NCBI RefSeq assembly: GCF_040412425.1
Contig: NC_089742.1
Span: forward strand, 71,975,006 to 72,039,005
Length of the DNA stretch: 64,000 bases
Origin: Macrobrachium rosenbergii
Taxonomy: Eukaryota > Arthropoda > Malacostraca > Decapoda > Palaemonidae
Direction: 5' to 3'
Part shown: in pieces, positions 1 to 11,892 of the stretch
Layout of the letters: each line of letters starts with the position of its first letter
Position numbering within the stretch: position 1 is the stretch's first letter
Position numbers and translations under genes: made by a program
Notes under the pieces: model-generated
Told to the model about the DNA's origin: nothing
The model's input: only the letters and a program-made list of their open reading frames with translations
The model's database searches: none

Positions 1-304
1 ACTGCTCTTGGCAGATAAAAGGGATCAGGGATCAATTGTGAATGTGTAAGATCTCTGTTGAAATACAACTTAAAAAGTGACAAACAAGAGACCATCCATC
101 GATGGTCCAAGTCATAACTACCATTAGGAAACAGAAACTTACCACTACGAACCAATTTAACAAAAAGATAAATCTCTGGCAGAAGCAAACATCCACACTG
201 GAGAACAGTATTCTAGTAAAGGAGTATTCTAGTAAAGGGAGTACAAATTACCTAAAACAGTTCGCAGTGATTTTATCAATTATAAATGTATGAGGCCTAA
301 AGAA

Positions 305-530
305 CAATATCTAACTTTCATGCGGCATTTGTTGAAACTTTCACTAGGTGTTTCTCAAAAGTTAGATGTGAGTCAAAAGTTACAACTAGAATAGTTAAAG
401 CTTCAGACTCGTTCAGTAAAGTTCCATCCACCTGAAGGGGAGGATGGGGTGGGAAATCTGTACAAGATCTGCTAATCAACAGTGTCGTTTTACTGGAGTT
501 CAAATACTGATTACGCAGCTTTTATCGGTG
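305..530 (-). pseudogene. LINE reverse transcriptase fragment (Jockey/CR1-type)
   Basis: On the minus strand, 503 down to 318 reads as an open 61-residue segment containing ISRSCTDFPPHPPLQVDG, then a Leu/Ile/Val-rich strand and FDSHLTFEKHL. This order (ISRSRT...PPHP...VDG...LGVTFDSKLTFExH) is characteristic of the C-terminal part of non-LTR retrotransposon reverse transcriptases of the Jockey/CR1 group, downstream of the catalytic YADD. Neither the catalytic motif nor an endonuclease domain is present, so this is a short dead piece. Recognition is from remembered family motifs. Confidence 0.55.
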
Positions 531-740
531 ATTCATTTTAGCATGATACCTCTCAAAGTATGGAGTAAACTAATGTCACTTTCATTATTCAGTATGAAAA
601 TTTTTATTATAACCTTTGCTCTTGGCTAAAAATTTCATCTGGAAAACCTCACAAAAAAATTAAAAATTAAGACTTGGCATTCCATGAAAAATGTGAATTT
701 ATTACAATGTCTTTCATTTGCAAGTTTTAATGCGTTTTCT

Positions 741-1240
741 TTAGTTACTGATATTACCTCTGGTGCATGACACATCTGCTCCCTCCTCTGTCATTTCCTC
801 TGATCCATAATCATTTCTGATAAAACCTGAAGTCAAACAATTATCTATGGTAGGTTTGTTTATAACTATGATATAATAAACATATTCACTATTGTCACTA
901 TCAGAACTAACTGATAGTTCAGGTCTACTACTATCACTGTCATTTCCAAATAAAAGCCTCTGTACTACTTCATCATCAAGAAAGGTTTTCTCCCTCTGTA
1001 GCATTTTGATGATTACTGAAGGTCTAGCCTTTGTCCTGAGATTATCCTGTAAGTCGCAAACCAAATGTATCCATTTGTCACTAGAATATAGACAAAAGCT
1101 TCTTAAAATGATGAGGGAAACATGTTATCTATTATGAGCTGCCCAACTAGAAACAAAAGAATGATGACTGAGATGATCAGTCCCACACCATGGACAAGAT
1201 CTTTTGATGACAGATCAGTCCCATGAAGCAAAAGGGTTAA
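741..1240 (-). mobile_element. piggyBac-like relic: TTAA end plus acidic N-terminal transposase piece
   Basis: Reading the minus strand from 1240, the sequence starts TTAACCCTTTTGCTTC and then shows GGGACTGATC twice in the subterminal region. About 180 bases in, an open frame (1064-741) encodes a Leu-rich start followed by DDEVVQRLLFGNDSDSS and a Ser/Asp/Glu-rich stretch. PiggyBac-family transposases commonly begin with a short 'deevxrLL' helix followed by such an acidic low-complexity region, and the family inserts at TTAA with CCC-starting ends. The DDD catalytic core and the opposite terminus are not visible, so the copy is truncated. The assignment is inference from end sequence plus N-terminal character. 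Confidence 0.4.
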
Positions 1241-2966
1241 CTGAACCAAGCCAAAAACAGGTGGATACCTGGTTTTTGAAAGGAAATTACAGTACTTACA
1301 TACTGCAACAAGTAGAGGCACTTACTAGGGTGCCAAGGCTGAAGAATGCTTATATACACTTTTAGGGTGAAAAAGAATGAATATCAGATAAGATTGATCA
1401 GTTACAGAATGAGTGATTTTCATGAAATACAATACTTTCAAAAAGATTTTAAGTTAAACTTCAAATATTTGACAAGAAACAAGCACAGTAATACTAAGTT
1501 TTCACTTCTTAAGAGCTCAGTAATCTAGAAACTTTCTCAGAAAGGTGGACAGAAACTTTTTCTGTTGGGACATCTCTGGAATAACTGCTACTACAGAAAA
1601 TAACAGTGTAAAGCAATGGTAATGGGGCGTGATGAAAAGCACAATTTGAAAAATTATATGTATTAAATTTCTTAAGTGAAAACTAATCATAACAGTTGTA
1701 GTGAAATTTCACTGATATTTCATCCCTGCACTTAAAATATACTTGACCTAATTTCTAACTGAATTTATTGGTTTTCATATTTACAAGACTAACATGACTT
1801 GAGATGTAATATATATCTCTCCACCAAAAAACTAGTCCTTTTTAATAGAGAAAAAACTTAATACATGAGAAGTAAAGTGTATCCATATATTTCATGGTGT
1901 TAGACAATAGTCTACAGGTAATAAACTCCAAGCTTAGATCTGTTACTGTCCAGCCTGAGGCAGCCTCTCCTACCATTAGCACCTATACCCAAGAGCAGAA
2001 TTGAATTATCCTGGTCTGAGTTTCAGGACAGTAAGCAATGTCCCAAGGGTCAGGATTTCCAGTAATGATCCACTCTTATTTTAACTCTGAAACTATGTAC
2101 ATTCTCATCAGTTGAGCAGCTTTTCATGACTCTCCTTCATAAGATATTTTCCAAATCTATCAAACAACATAAAGAATATCACCTATTGTGCCCAGCACAT
2201 GGCACTATAGGTGGCAGTAAATGCTTACAGCATCCTTTTGGCCCAAATTGTACATATTTTGCTTTATAATTTTCAACATTTCCCTTTAGTCTCTTCTCTC
2301 ACAGCTGCAATTTTCAACCCCCTTTTATCAATGTATACTTCAAGACAACCAAACAAGTTCAAACTTATGAGTTAGTTGAACTATTTTATATGTTACTGTA
2401 TACAGTTTGGAGATACAATTGCATTACTCTGATTCACATACACCACAAATGCCTACACAACCAAGGTGTCTGGTATGATGATACATGCTCATATCAAGCA
2501 ACAATTCTCTGATACAAAAATTATACTCAAATTTACTGGTTGTTCTAATTAATCAGAGTCCTCCATTCAAAAAGCAAGGAGAGCATCACGTTATTCTTCA
2601 GCACAATGGAATGGCCAATTGACAGTGTAGAAGAGTTTAGAACAACTGAAAAGTTCACAGTTCCATTGGACTCTTCTAGCTATTGTCAAACTTCTTCAAA
2701 TTTACCTTCTAAAATGAACTCTCATTTTAAAACAAGTACTTCAGACAAGGCCTACAAAATTTTTTAAATGGGACACGACACCTGTCTCAGTAAACTAAAT
2801 TATTATAATACCTAACCCCAAAGACCAAAAAAAAAAAAAAGGGTAACTACTGTACTGTATTGGATACATGGAAAAAGTTTGCAAAGAATAACTGATACTG
2901 ATGTAAGGACACAGATTTTTGCCTGGGATGGTGTGGTTGTATGGCCAATCTGTCACTCCCAGCCTC

Positions 2967-2997
<31 letters not shown>
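2967..2997. repeat. (CTA)n microsatellite
   Basis: About ten uninterrupted CTA/TAC triplets, seen directly. The Ser-rich open frame on the minus strand is only the translation of this repeat. Confidence 0.95.
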
Positions 2998-4142
2998 CGT
3001 TATTTTTGTGGGGTTCTAACATCTCCCATCCTAGCAATGGCTTCACTCTCACAAGGTTTAGGGAACATTTCAACCAGGAATACATATAAACATAATAATG
3101 TCACCTATGTATAAAGTCTTAATAAATTACAGCCTTCAATAAACAAGTGATATGAAAAGTGAATTTTTTTCAAATATCTGAATACAATATGCTTCATGAA
3201 TCTGCACGGACAACCACAGCCAACAATTAACCAGAATGCTTGGCCATCAGTTAATGCCACAAAAGCTCTAGTGACAATACTGGCAAGTACTTTACTTCCT
3301 CCAGCCACATCCCAAATAAACAATATTACCTGAAAAATGGCTTGGTATATGTGTTTATCTTGCCATCTTCCCTTATAAATGCCCTTTACACAGATACTCA
3401 GCCATTCATGTAGCATCATCTATCATTAGTTTTTCACATGGTTCAATATTAACAAGCCATCATGGTGTTACTGTCATGGTAAAAAGACATTAAAACCCCA
3501 CTCAACCAGTGACAAAAACTGTCTAGAGTTCCATCTAAATATTTCTTTGTACACCTGCAAAATAAAGTAATGAAATTTAAATGAAAAAAGTACGTACTAA
3601 TGATTGGGGAAAATGATCAACCAAATGTCTAAGAAAAGGGAAGCTTTGTCACCAACAGGCTACACAGGAAGAGTGCTCTTTGCTTGAGGGATCTCATAAT
3701 CTGTGAGCTATGCACAGTGCTAATGGTGGGCAGATACTTCTCTTTTAAACTGATAATGAAGTATCTAAGATCCATGAATAACATAGATGCATGCTAAGTA
3801 AAACTAACAGGTTTGCAAGTTTCAAATCATCTGGCTTACATTTGCACACTTTTAAACACCATCATAAGTCACTTATTTCCTGAGTTATTTACAGTCATAC
3901 TGCAGCATATTACTGCAATGAATGATTTAAATTGTTATGGTTTAAAGGGTTATTTCTTGAGTCAAGGAAAGCTAAAAACTTTTTTCATACATATTAATGG
4001 TAATTACACCATTGCTTCATGATAAACTGTCTTCCAAAAAGTCTCACAAGAATGGTCAACATTTGTAATAAAAGATGAACCGTTCTATATTTCTTTCAAA
4101 ATTCATCAATACCTTCCTCTAAAGTTTTCAAAGCTTCCTGTG

Positions 4143-4222
4143 GTCAGTAAGACCATATCAAAAGTTCGAACCACACGTGCCAGCCTTTTGAAACTTTGAT
4201 ATCAGCGAGGCTTACTGACATG
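4143..4222. other. Imperfect hairpin of about 80 nt
   Basis: The left arm contains GTCAGTAAG and then ATATCAAAAGTT. The right arm contains AACTTTGATAT and then CTTACTGAC. The arms pair over roughly 20-25 bases with small bulges around a loop containing CCACACGTGCC. The size and layout are compatible with a pre-miRNA-like hairpin or a tiny foldback element. I recognise no known miRNA seed, so no RNA gene is claimed. Confidence 0.45.
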
Positions 4223-5689
4223 CAAACTTCTCAGCCTTTGTCATTATCAGCTCAGTTCCAGCACAGCAACAAGCAATTCTTAACAATAACACAAAAGGGT
4301 AGGAAGAACAAGCTCCTCAAACTTGGGCCAAGAGAGAATCTTTTGCCATCTTGTTAACTTCTATGGTGTACTTCCTTGTAATTAGAATTAACAATGTGAC
4401 AAAGTCTGGCAGGTTATAATCAGTGCAAATACATGCACAGGATCACCATTTCTAAAACTCTTCCAAGATCTGCATGGTCTGGAAGCCTACCATATTCCCC
4501 ACTTTCCTGGAATGTGGAAGCATCATCAGAACAAAAACAAGAACAAACCCCAGCAATGTGCAAGGCACAGCCACAAAAGCCAAAGCTTCTACTGTGCAAC
4601 ACATGGGTTGTCACTGCAAAATACAGGATAAAAGTTCAAAAGCCGTCACAGAAACCATCAAAACTAGAACAAAGTAAAATCATCATGACTACTTTATTTC
4701 TCAAAACCATAGGCCAAACTCATGCAACATAGAGCTCATCTCACAGAACATCAATTATCTTGGTAGGGCATTTCTATTCAAGAATTTTCACCTCTGCTCA
4801 AGTACACCCACCAAGCATTACTGGGAGATTTCCTTTACATCTGAAAAAGACTGCAACTAGTCATACAGCATAACTCTTAAGGGTATATCTTAAATGGTGG
4901 GAAATAAATATCTAACTAAACTTTGTATAAAACAATTCAAGATTATAACAACTTACAAAGACTGCAATGAAAATCAGCATTGTACATTCAGGTTACATAT
5001 AAATAAATGACTCAAGTCCTCACAAGACTTAGGATAAAGCAAGTATAAGCATAACAAAAGCTTGAATGCATGACAAAGCACTGCTTAGGCAGGAGGTCAC
5101 AAGCAAAGAATGCCCAATACACACAAGGAAAGCTTACTGGAATCTGTTACTTTAAAATGAATTGTTTTAATTTCTAGTACCGTATTAAGTGTTTGGCCCT
5201 CTTGTATTTTTACTACCATATTGTCATATGATAAGAATCTATGCTACTTCATGGAAGCTTCACAGACGTCACAGAGCCCTTTCTTGCTTGAAAAAATTCT
5301 AATTTCCCATAAATAATTTTTTCATCAACAACCCCTGCTTATCACTAGTGTGTTCAGGGATATACTTTTCACATATTACTACAAACAGATGTATAGGAAC
5401 AACGATAAACATTTCTGCTCACGTACCCACACACTGGAAAGGTCTCCTAGGAGAATATGGTTAGCCCCTACATATCACTGCAAATGTAGGTCCTTGTCAA
5501 AGGGCAACATAAATAAACTAATGATTTACCACTTTGTCCACACAAGTACACTAGGGCATGATTAAGGTAAAACATTTCTCCAAATAGCACCACAAATGAC
5601 AGAAATACACAGATATAATTAAAAACAAAATGCCTTAATACTAGACAAGCAAAAATGAACATTTTTAAAACCCACAGTTAAAGATAGGT

Positions 5690-5830
5690 TACATCTACGT
5701 TCATTACGTGTGGTCAGCATTCAAAATAAACAGAAGGATATGTTTGGCTGACCTGGATAGAGTCTTTAATCACCTGTTTCCCACCAGGTGGTGTTGGAAT
5801 GTTTTCATCAGAATTCTCCCTAACCACCCA
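5690..5830 (+). repeat. Dispersed repeat, copy 1 (partner at 22385-22505, inverted)
   Basis: The block containing ACCTGTTTCCCACCAG and GTGTTGGAATGTT recurs in reverse complement at about 22,385-22,505. A matching GCATTCAAAAT segment lies on the upstream side in both. About 110-130 bp are alignable with many substitutions. The family is not recognised, and no terminal repeats are evident. Confidence 0.6.
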
Positions 5831-6059
5831 CAAAGATGTGGGAGGCTAGGTGAGTTTCCACTTTAATAGGAGGTATCCATCCAAATAATTTAATCAAAAA
5901 TTTTCACTACTTGGGAACAATCTTACCTACTGTCAAAAGTTAGCTGACTACCACACTGAATAAGCATGGTGGGTTAGTGTAATCACAGAAACATCCACTC
6001 AGCCAAGCAAGCTCAAAGCATTTTTTAAAAGTGAATAAAAACTTCTAAGCATTCTTACT

Positions 6060-7560
6060 TGCTGTGTGACCCTACCTGATAAGTACAGCCACCAGATGAT
6101 GGATCCATAGCAAGGTGCAAACTTTAAGTCCTATGTCCATAGGCTTCCTAGGCCAATCGACTTTAGAAGAACCACGACCACCAACCTCCGAGACAGAGCC
6201 CATGACCGAATCTTGAGCTTGCATACACACAGGGATGTGGCAGTCTCAGCTTGAAGAAGAAGAAATTGTCCTTTCCTTAGCACGAGGAACAGCCACGAAA
6301 TCCCTAATCCTCCAACACTTAACTGGAGCATGCACAGGCACAACGGACGAATCCGACGAAGCCAATGACGAGGCAGAAGAAGACGACGAAGAAGAAGAAG
6401 ACTTACATCTTTTCTCCTTGCATACCTTATTAAACTTCTCCTCTAACACCCTTAATTTATCCATCACTGTTCTCGCTAATAAATTCGAAAATGTAGAATT
6501 CAACATCATCCCTGAAGACGTAGTTGTTGTTGTTGACACAGAAAGGGTAGGATTTGACATTGCCACAGCAGCCATGTTAGAAGGTGACACATTGATGGAC
6601 CCCGCTGTGACGTCACTATGCTGTGCAGAACATATAGTGGAGGCTGGGGGGGAATCCAAAGTATGAGGGACTGGAGAGTAGCAGGAAGCCATGCAGTATG
6701 ACAACAGGCCATCCAAGGTTTGTACCCCTGACAGGCCTAGCAAGGACCACATGCCCGCCATCCTCTGAGCATCCGGAGCTGGATAAGGAGACAAAGAAGA
6801 TGCCCCCCACTCCCCAAAGGAAAGAAGAGGAATAATTAAACATATAATTACCTGAAATCCACCTCCAAATGCATCCCCCGATAAATCTATGGACGAAAAG
6901 GAAGGGACATGGGAAACTTCCATTACAGGAAGCAACTGGAACAGGCTTCTTTAAGGAAGGGAAAGCATCATGAGGAGACTGAACAAAGGAAACTGAAGAT
7001 GAATCCCCATCAATCCAAGATGGAATCGTCTCCTTCCTCTTGTGCTGACCCTTCCCATAAAACCTCATCCACTGTTCCACTGACCAATCACGACACACAC
7101 AACAAGGATTAGTTGCGTTACATACGTTCTCTCTGCATCTACTACACGTTGGATGAGGATCCGTATTCACTGAAGTTAGGAAACGAGAACAAGAAAAGCC
7201 AACACCCGGACATTTTCTTCGCTTCTTACGAGATCCAGGAAATACGCCCACAGGAGGGTTAAGAGGATCCACTATCTCCAAGCACACATCCACACACTGA
7301 AACACAGAAAGAAAGCAAAAATGGGCAAACCAAACCGGCTTTAGAGAGGAGAGAAAGAACAACACATCCTCTCTCAAAGGCGGTAAGAGTAACTGATGAA
7401 GTCACAGAATACTGTGTGGGTGTGGGTGGTCCCACATGACTCGTGCCTAAGGACAGATGCCACTAGTCCCATGCATTTTCATTGATTTTACCGGTTCCAG
7501 CTGGCGCTAGAAGTTTATCCTAATGTTAAGATCAAGGGTTTGTTCCATATATGAACAAAA
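6060..7560 (-). mobile_element. DIRS-type retrotransposon fragment (5' end and gag)
   Basis: The right edge (about 7488-7560) carries the terminal signature GGTTCCAGCTGG ... TAATGTTAAGA ... GGTTTGTTCCAT. The same signature is found at the 5' end of the fuller DIRS copy at 39.37-39.43 kb. Reading leftwards on the minus strand this is followed by a gag-like coding region. The copy ends near 6,060 without any reverse transcriptase, so it is a 5' fragment. Confidence 0.65.
6246..7377 (-). pseudogene. DIRS ORF1 (gag-like) relic with Cys-rich motif
   Basis: Two overlapping frames carry the gag. The upstream one (7377 to about 6900) has a basic patch GSRKKRRKCPG followed by the Cys-rich segment HPTCSRCRENVCNA and CCVCRDWSVEQW. 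This pattern of CxxC pairs followed by a Trp-rich 'CRDW' is seen in crustacean DIRS ORF1 proteins as I recall them. The downstream frame (6935 to 6246) is Ser-rich with a coiled-coil-like segment around LRVLEEKFNKV and a poly-Ser tract. Switching between frames shows at least one frameshift. ORF1 proteins are thought to be nucleic-acid-binding structural proteins; here the gene is dead. Confidence 0.55.
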
Positions 7561-7879
7561 CTACTTTCAGATATGAAGGTATGCTCCAGTAAACCACTGT
7601 GTACCTTAATGATCCCCAAACTAATACAGGAATTTCCTAACATTGGAGAGAAAGAAAGATTAATATCATATATAATTCATGAGAAAATCATCCACGCAGC
7701 AATGATAGGACTAAGGGGTTTTCAATTCCCATGTAAAATTTTGATGTCTCAAAAAATGCAAGGCAAAAACTTACATAAAACTCCACTGAGCTGCGCTGAC
7801 AACCTTGTCTTGCGAAAGGTCTGTAAGGATATACCTACTTATGGCATACACAGTGTAAGGTTTTACTTTAAAGAGACCA
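7561..7879. other. Spacer between two DIRS relics
   Basis: No recognised coding or repeat signal. A 114-codon plus-strand open frame here has no family motif and is probably fortuitous. Confidence 0.5.
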
Positions 7880-8021
7880 TTCTGACAGTAAAATCTTGCC
7901 CTTTCCTGCTGAATTAGTCTGCTTTTTTAACATTTTCTCCCTGGGATGACCTGTGGTAGAAGAATGATGTTCCTGGACTCTCAAAATGAGAAGCTTCTTG
8001 ACTTTGTGCCTCCTTGTCCTC

Positions 8022-8363
8022 TTATGTAAGGAAGAATTGGAATGATAGCAGTAGACTGCAATCGTCATCTCTGAAATGCATCAGTCCCTTCCAAACCACC
8101 AAAAGCTCTAGGTTGTTTATATGCATCTTCCTCTCTTCTACATTCCAAATCCCTGACATTTCAATATTTCTCAGAATGGCTCTCCAAACTGATCCCAGTG
8201 CATCTAAAGACAATGTGACATCTGGGATCTTCAGGTCCAGAGGCAGACCCGACACCAGTCTTGATGAAACCTGTCCCAAGAGTCCCTGGGGTAAAATTGA
8301 ATTGGTCTCATTACTCAGATAGGCCATGCTCACAAAATTCTCTGGAGAAGCAATGTTACCCAA
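8022..8363 (-). pseudogene. DIRS RNase H domain fragment
   Basis: This 113-codon open segment contains LSLDALGSVWRAILRN, then SGIWNVEER and HINNLELLVVWKGL. This matches the DIRS/gypsy-type RNase H order: a catalytic Asp in a DASxxGWG-like strand, then SGxW, then ExxxHINxLELLAV with the catalytic Glu. The first motif is degenerate (DALGSVWRA). RNase H removes the RNA template during reverse transcription. The copy is a broken fragment of the surrounding element. Confidence 0.55.
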
Positions 8364-9208
8364 CAGAGCCAGCAGCTGGAGGCTTTTCTAAGGTTCTAAA
8401 TTCTCGCAGCAGGGATAGAAAACTGTCTACCCCTCTCTACCAGAAAAGCCCAAAAAAAGAGAAAAGTTCGATCTTCATCCCCAGATAAACAGTAAACTGG
8501 GTAGAAAAAGTAGACTTGTTAACACTGATCAGAATGCCCAGCACCAAGGCCAGACACAGAAGACAATACTTCCCCTTAAAATTGCCTGAAACAAGTTGGT
8601 GCAAATACTAACCAGTTGTCCAAACATTGGAAAACTCGATTCCAAGCAAATGACTCCATTCTGCTAATAGCACAAAAGCACGGAGGAATACCTGTGGTGT
8701 TCTGCTTAGACCAAAATGCAGAGCTTTGAACTGGAAGACATTCCCTTCACAAACAAAGCACGGATACTTCCTCGACTGAGGATGGATCAGGACACGGAAC
8801 TATGCATCCTGCAAACTGACAGTAATCATCCAGCTGCCCTTCTGCATGGCTGCCAGAACCAAACTGGATGATTACAGTGAAACTGAAGAGTCAGCCAAAC
8901 AAACTTGAGACTGGGAACATCAAATTCATGTCTCCATTCTCATTCTTGGATAGGCCATGTTGACAAACTTTTCTGAAGAGGCCATGTGACCCAACAATGA
9001 CAGCAGCTGGAAGCTTTTCTATGGGCTGAAATTCTCTCAGCAGAGATAGAAAATTGTCTACCCATCTCAGTATGAAAAGCTTGAAGAGAGAGAGAGTTGA
9101 GCTTCATCCCTACATAAAAACAATCAACTGGGTCGGAAGAAGCAGATTTGTTAACATTGATCAGAATGCCCAGCACCAGGGCCAGACGCAGAAGACAACC
9201 CTTCCCCA

Positions 9209-9463
9209 TCATGATTGACTAAATGAGTTGGCAAGAACTAACAAGTATATGAAAACTGAGATTCCTAGCAGATGACTCCACTCCACTAATGTGACAAAAA
9301 CGTGGATGAATACCTGTGGTGCTCTGCTCATACTGAAACACAGGCCTCTGAACTGGAAGACATCCCCTTCGAAGACATGGTATTTACGCCATGTCTTCGA
9401 AAGGGATGTCTTCCAATTCAAAGGCCTGTGTTTCAGTATAAGTAGAGCACCACAGGTATTCAT
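9209..9463 (-). pseudogene. DIRS reverse transcriptase palm fragment
   Basis: The minus-strand frame reads FQFRGLCFSMSRAPQVFIHV followed by FVTLVEWSHLLGI. This corresponds to the DIRS/gypsy RT motif FQFxxLCFGLxxAPxxFT preceding the catalytic YLDD strand. The catalytic strand is not preserved in this copy. The same residues also appear on the plus strand (9,291-9,557) because the segment lies in a palindrome. Confidence 0.6.
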
Positions 9464-9509
9464 CCATGTTTTTGTGCCATTAGCAGAATGGAGTCATCTG
9501 CTAGGAATC
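9260..9509. repeat. Palindrome: 121-bp arms with 8-bp spacer
   Basis: The left arm 9260-9380 and the right arm 9389-9509 are reverse complements with scattered mismatches and no net gap. The spacer is TATTTACG. At the centre the arms read GAAGACATGG and CCATGTCTTC. It duplicates part of the RT sequence in inverted orientation. Confidence 0.85.
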
Positions 9510-10271
9510 TTAGGATGGATCAGGATGTGGAAGTACTGCATACATCCTACATATTGATAGCTATCATCCAGTAACCCTTCCACAAGGCTACCAGGACCAA
9601 ACTGGACGATTACATCGAAATGAGAGTCAGACAAACCAACTTGTTGAGACTGGAAATCCAATAAAAAGGTATGACACATCCCTTCTAGGAACCTTCACCC
9701 CCAAGGATCTGCTCCAAAGCTTTTCCAGACACTACATAAATTCTCGAGACTGGCTTCTACTGGACCTTGAGGGGTCAAAACTTCAGTTATGGTTGCCTCT
9801 GTGATTTTTTTCCCTTAGAACATATGCACTGATACCTCGAAAGGGCTAACTGGAAGCGGATGAACTAGAGGACAGTTTGGGTTGACATTGTGTGTGGATC
9901 TTCTGTGCAGGACCGTGAATCTTCTGTGCAGGACCAGCTGCAGGTGCAGGCAAAGGAAGACTTCAAACACTGTGCTAGGATTCTGTACTCTCCTGATTTG
10001 AGACATCTTCAGCAATGACAATTTGGAGTATAGGAGACAATGATGAGGTGTATCAAAAACAGCTACTGACTGCTGAGCTGCACTACTTAATAAGATAAAT
10101 ATGAACACAACTGTTCCCATATCTTTAGAATTAATATTGGTAAAAATGTGAGATATTTCTCTTACAAGCCAGAAATGGCTCTATCAAGACAAGATAATAC
10201 TCCAATGGGTCATCAACAACCATTATTTTCCTTCAGGAATGTTTCACATTAGCACAATATATGAGCAGTCT

Positions 10272-11680
10272 TTACTTCAATGGGTTGAGCAACTTGAAAA
10301 TACTTGTGCCTTGACTGGGAGAATGACGAAGATCTGGCACACTTCCTGTTTTATAACATGCAGCTCTATGCCGCCCCATAAAACTGAAAACTAAAGCAGT
10401 GACATTCCAAGAACCTGCTTTGAGGGATAACACTCTTGAGATAACCTCAAAACACACCTTAACAGAACCAGATAACTTCAACTTCATTGCCTGAACAAGA
10501 ACCAAGGTAGTAGAAGCCAACAAAAGAAAGTGCTGATTGACAGGTTCATCCTTGGTAAAAAGGCGAGGGTAAAGCGAAGCAGCATGATCTACCAAGTGCT
10601 TAATAACCAATGGAGAATTTTCAGAATTGGGGTCAAAACTTTTGTCTTTAGGAAGAACTTGGACAGCAGAGACTGGCAAATTAGCAGACTGAGACACTGA
10701 AGCACCAGGTAACTGAGGTGGTAATGTACCTGGGACTGCCAATAATGACGTTACAGGAACTGGGGGTTGTGGATGACTCATTAGATGATGAGACTACTGG
10801 TTGGGAGAAGGCAGAGGATTCTTGCAAGAAGTCACCATGGTAGATCCACCTCATGCTTCAACAACCAACCCAAAAGAGATGAAAGCTTCAACTTGAGAGA
10901 CAGCCCTGCTGAAGTGACAGCAGGTGCCATCTGCACAACGCAAGAAGTGACAGAAAAGGAAGGATCGCTAGTGCAAATAGGTACAGTTGTCAAAAGGTGG
11001 GGAATATGAGGCAACAGAGGGGCAGATTGAGTAAAAGGAGTGTTAACATAAGAAATGGAAGAGATAAATGATACATGGCAATAAATGACTGAATAACTAA
11101 AGTATTGACATGCAGTTCAGAAAATTCAGAAGTAACTAGAATATTATGTCTACAGACTGTGACTAACTCATTACCAGACACATCACTGTCACTCTTACCA
11201 GATGATGATAACGAGAGAGTCGGTTGACATGAGCACTTAACCTTAATTCATGAATAAATCTTTTGGAGAACGGTCCTACTTTGAGACAATCGGTTGTCGA
11301 GAGAGAGAGGCAGCAAAGGGCACAGGCCTCTTTCCTGAGACATGACTTGGTTCCCTGGCAGAGGAGAAAACCTACTGTCACAGGGCAATAGAGAGGGCAG
11401 GCTAAAGACAGACAAAGGCTCCAACATCTCTCTCTCTCTCTCACTTAGGGGGGTACAAAAAAAATCAGTAACTATAGGGGAAACTGTGATCCTTACCCTT
11501 ACGTGCCTAACTAACAACAGAAGTAAACTCGCATCTTCCCCAAGTTTACCTATCCATTTCTCCTAAACTACATAGGAGCAGAAGGAGTGCAAGAGGAATC
11601 AGACCTTTTATGACAAAGATGATAGGGAGGAGCAACACCAGAAGAAGAAGAAACTGGTAAGAGTAGACTTATGGCTGGAC
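10272..11680 (-). pseudogene. DIRS gag-like relic
   Basis: The longest open piece (10781-10272, 169 codons) is Pro/Ser-rich at its start (MSHPQPPVPVTSLLAVPG) and continues with a helical region LVIKHLVDHAASLYPRLF. This resembles the 'lvxflxxxxxlyPxLF' region in the gag of the other DIRS copies (compare LIRVCASKFPDLF at 46.7 kb). Further gag-like fragments (for example PPYHLCHKRSDSSC near 11,600) lie upstream in shifted frames. Function is inferred by similarity between copies. Confidence 0.45.
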
Positions 11681-11892
11681 TTGAGTACCATATATACTTG
11701 TGTAATGCATGATCTTGTGTATCATGCGGCCCCCAAATCTTCACCCACAAAAAATTATTTTACCATGTATCTCGTGTATCATAGGAGGTCCTTTTTTGTG
11801 AGACCAAATTACAATAGACTAATCTCTTTTCCTCCCTCTCTTTATCCCATCTTCTAGTTAAATAAAAGAGAATGATAAAAGTATCATTAGTA

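Larger units (their letters stand above)
1241..5689. other. AT-rich non-coding stretch
   Basis: No open frame here has recognisable family motifs or splice-bounded coding character. The stretch holds a short A-run (about 2827-2840), a (CTA)n microsatellite at 2967-2997 and a hairpin near 4143-4222. It is probably intronic or intergenic. Confidence 0.6.
8315..9680 (-). repeat. Direct duplication of a DIRS RT segment
   Basis: GATAGGCCATG (8,320 and 8,951), AGCAGCTGGA, GATCAGAATGCCCAGCACCA and CTGTGGTG recur in the same order about 630 bp apart. The segment at about 8,775-8,945 (GGATGGATCAGGA ... CCAAACTGGA) recurs at 9,512-9,680. The copies differ at many positions, so the duplication is old or two related elements were joined. 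Confidence 0.75.
7880..11687 (-). mobile_element. Rearranged DIRS-type retrotransposon relic
   Basis: On the minus strand, gag-like sequence (about 11,680-10,270), reverse transcriptase pieces (9,680-8,380) and an RNase H piece (8,363-8,022) appear in the normal DIRS order. The reverse transcriptase region has been internally duplicated: 8,315-8,940 is repeated at about 8,950-9,680, and the second copy is further interrupted by an inverted duplication at 9,260-9,509. No tyrosine recombinase is visible on the left, so the 3' part is lost. A pogo-like element begins at its right side (11,688). Multiple stops and frameshifts make it inactive. Confidence 0.6.

Noticed and set aside
3105..3419. 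104-codon minus-strand open frame
   Set aside because: No family motif and no supporting context.
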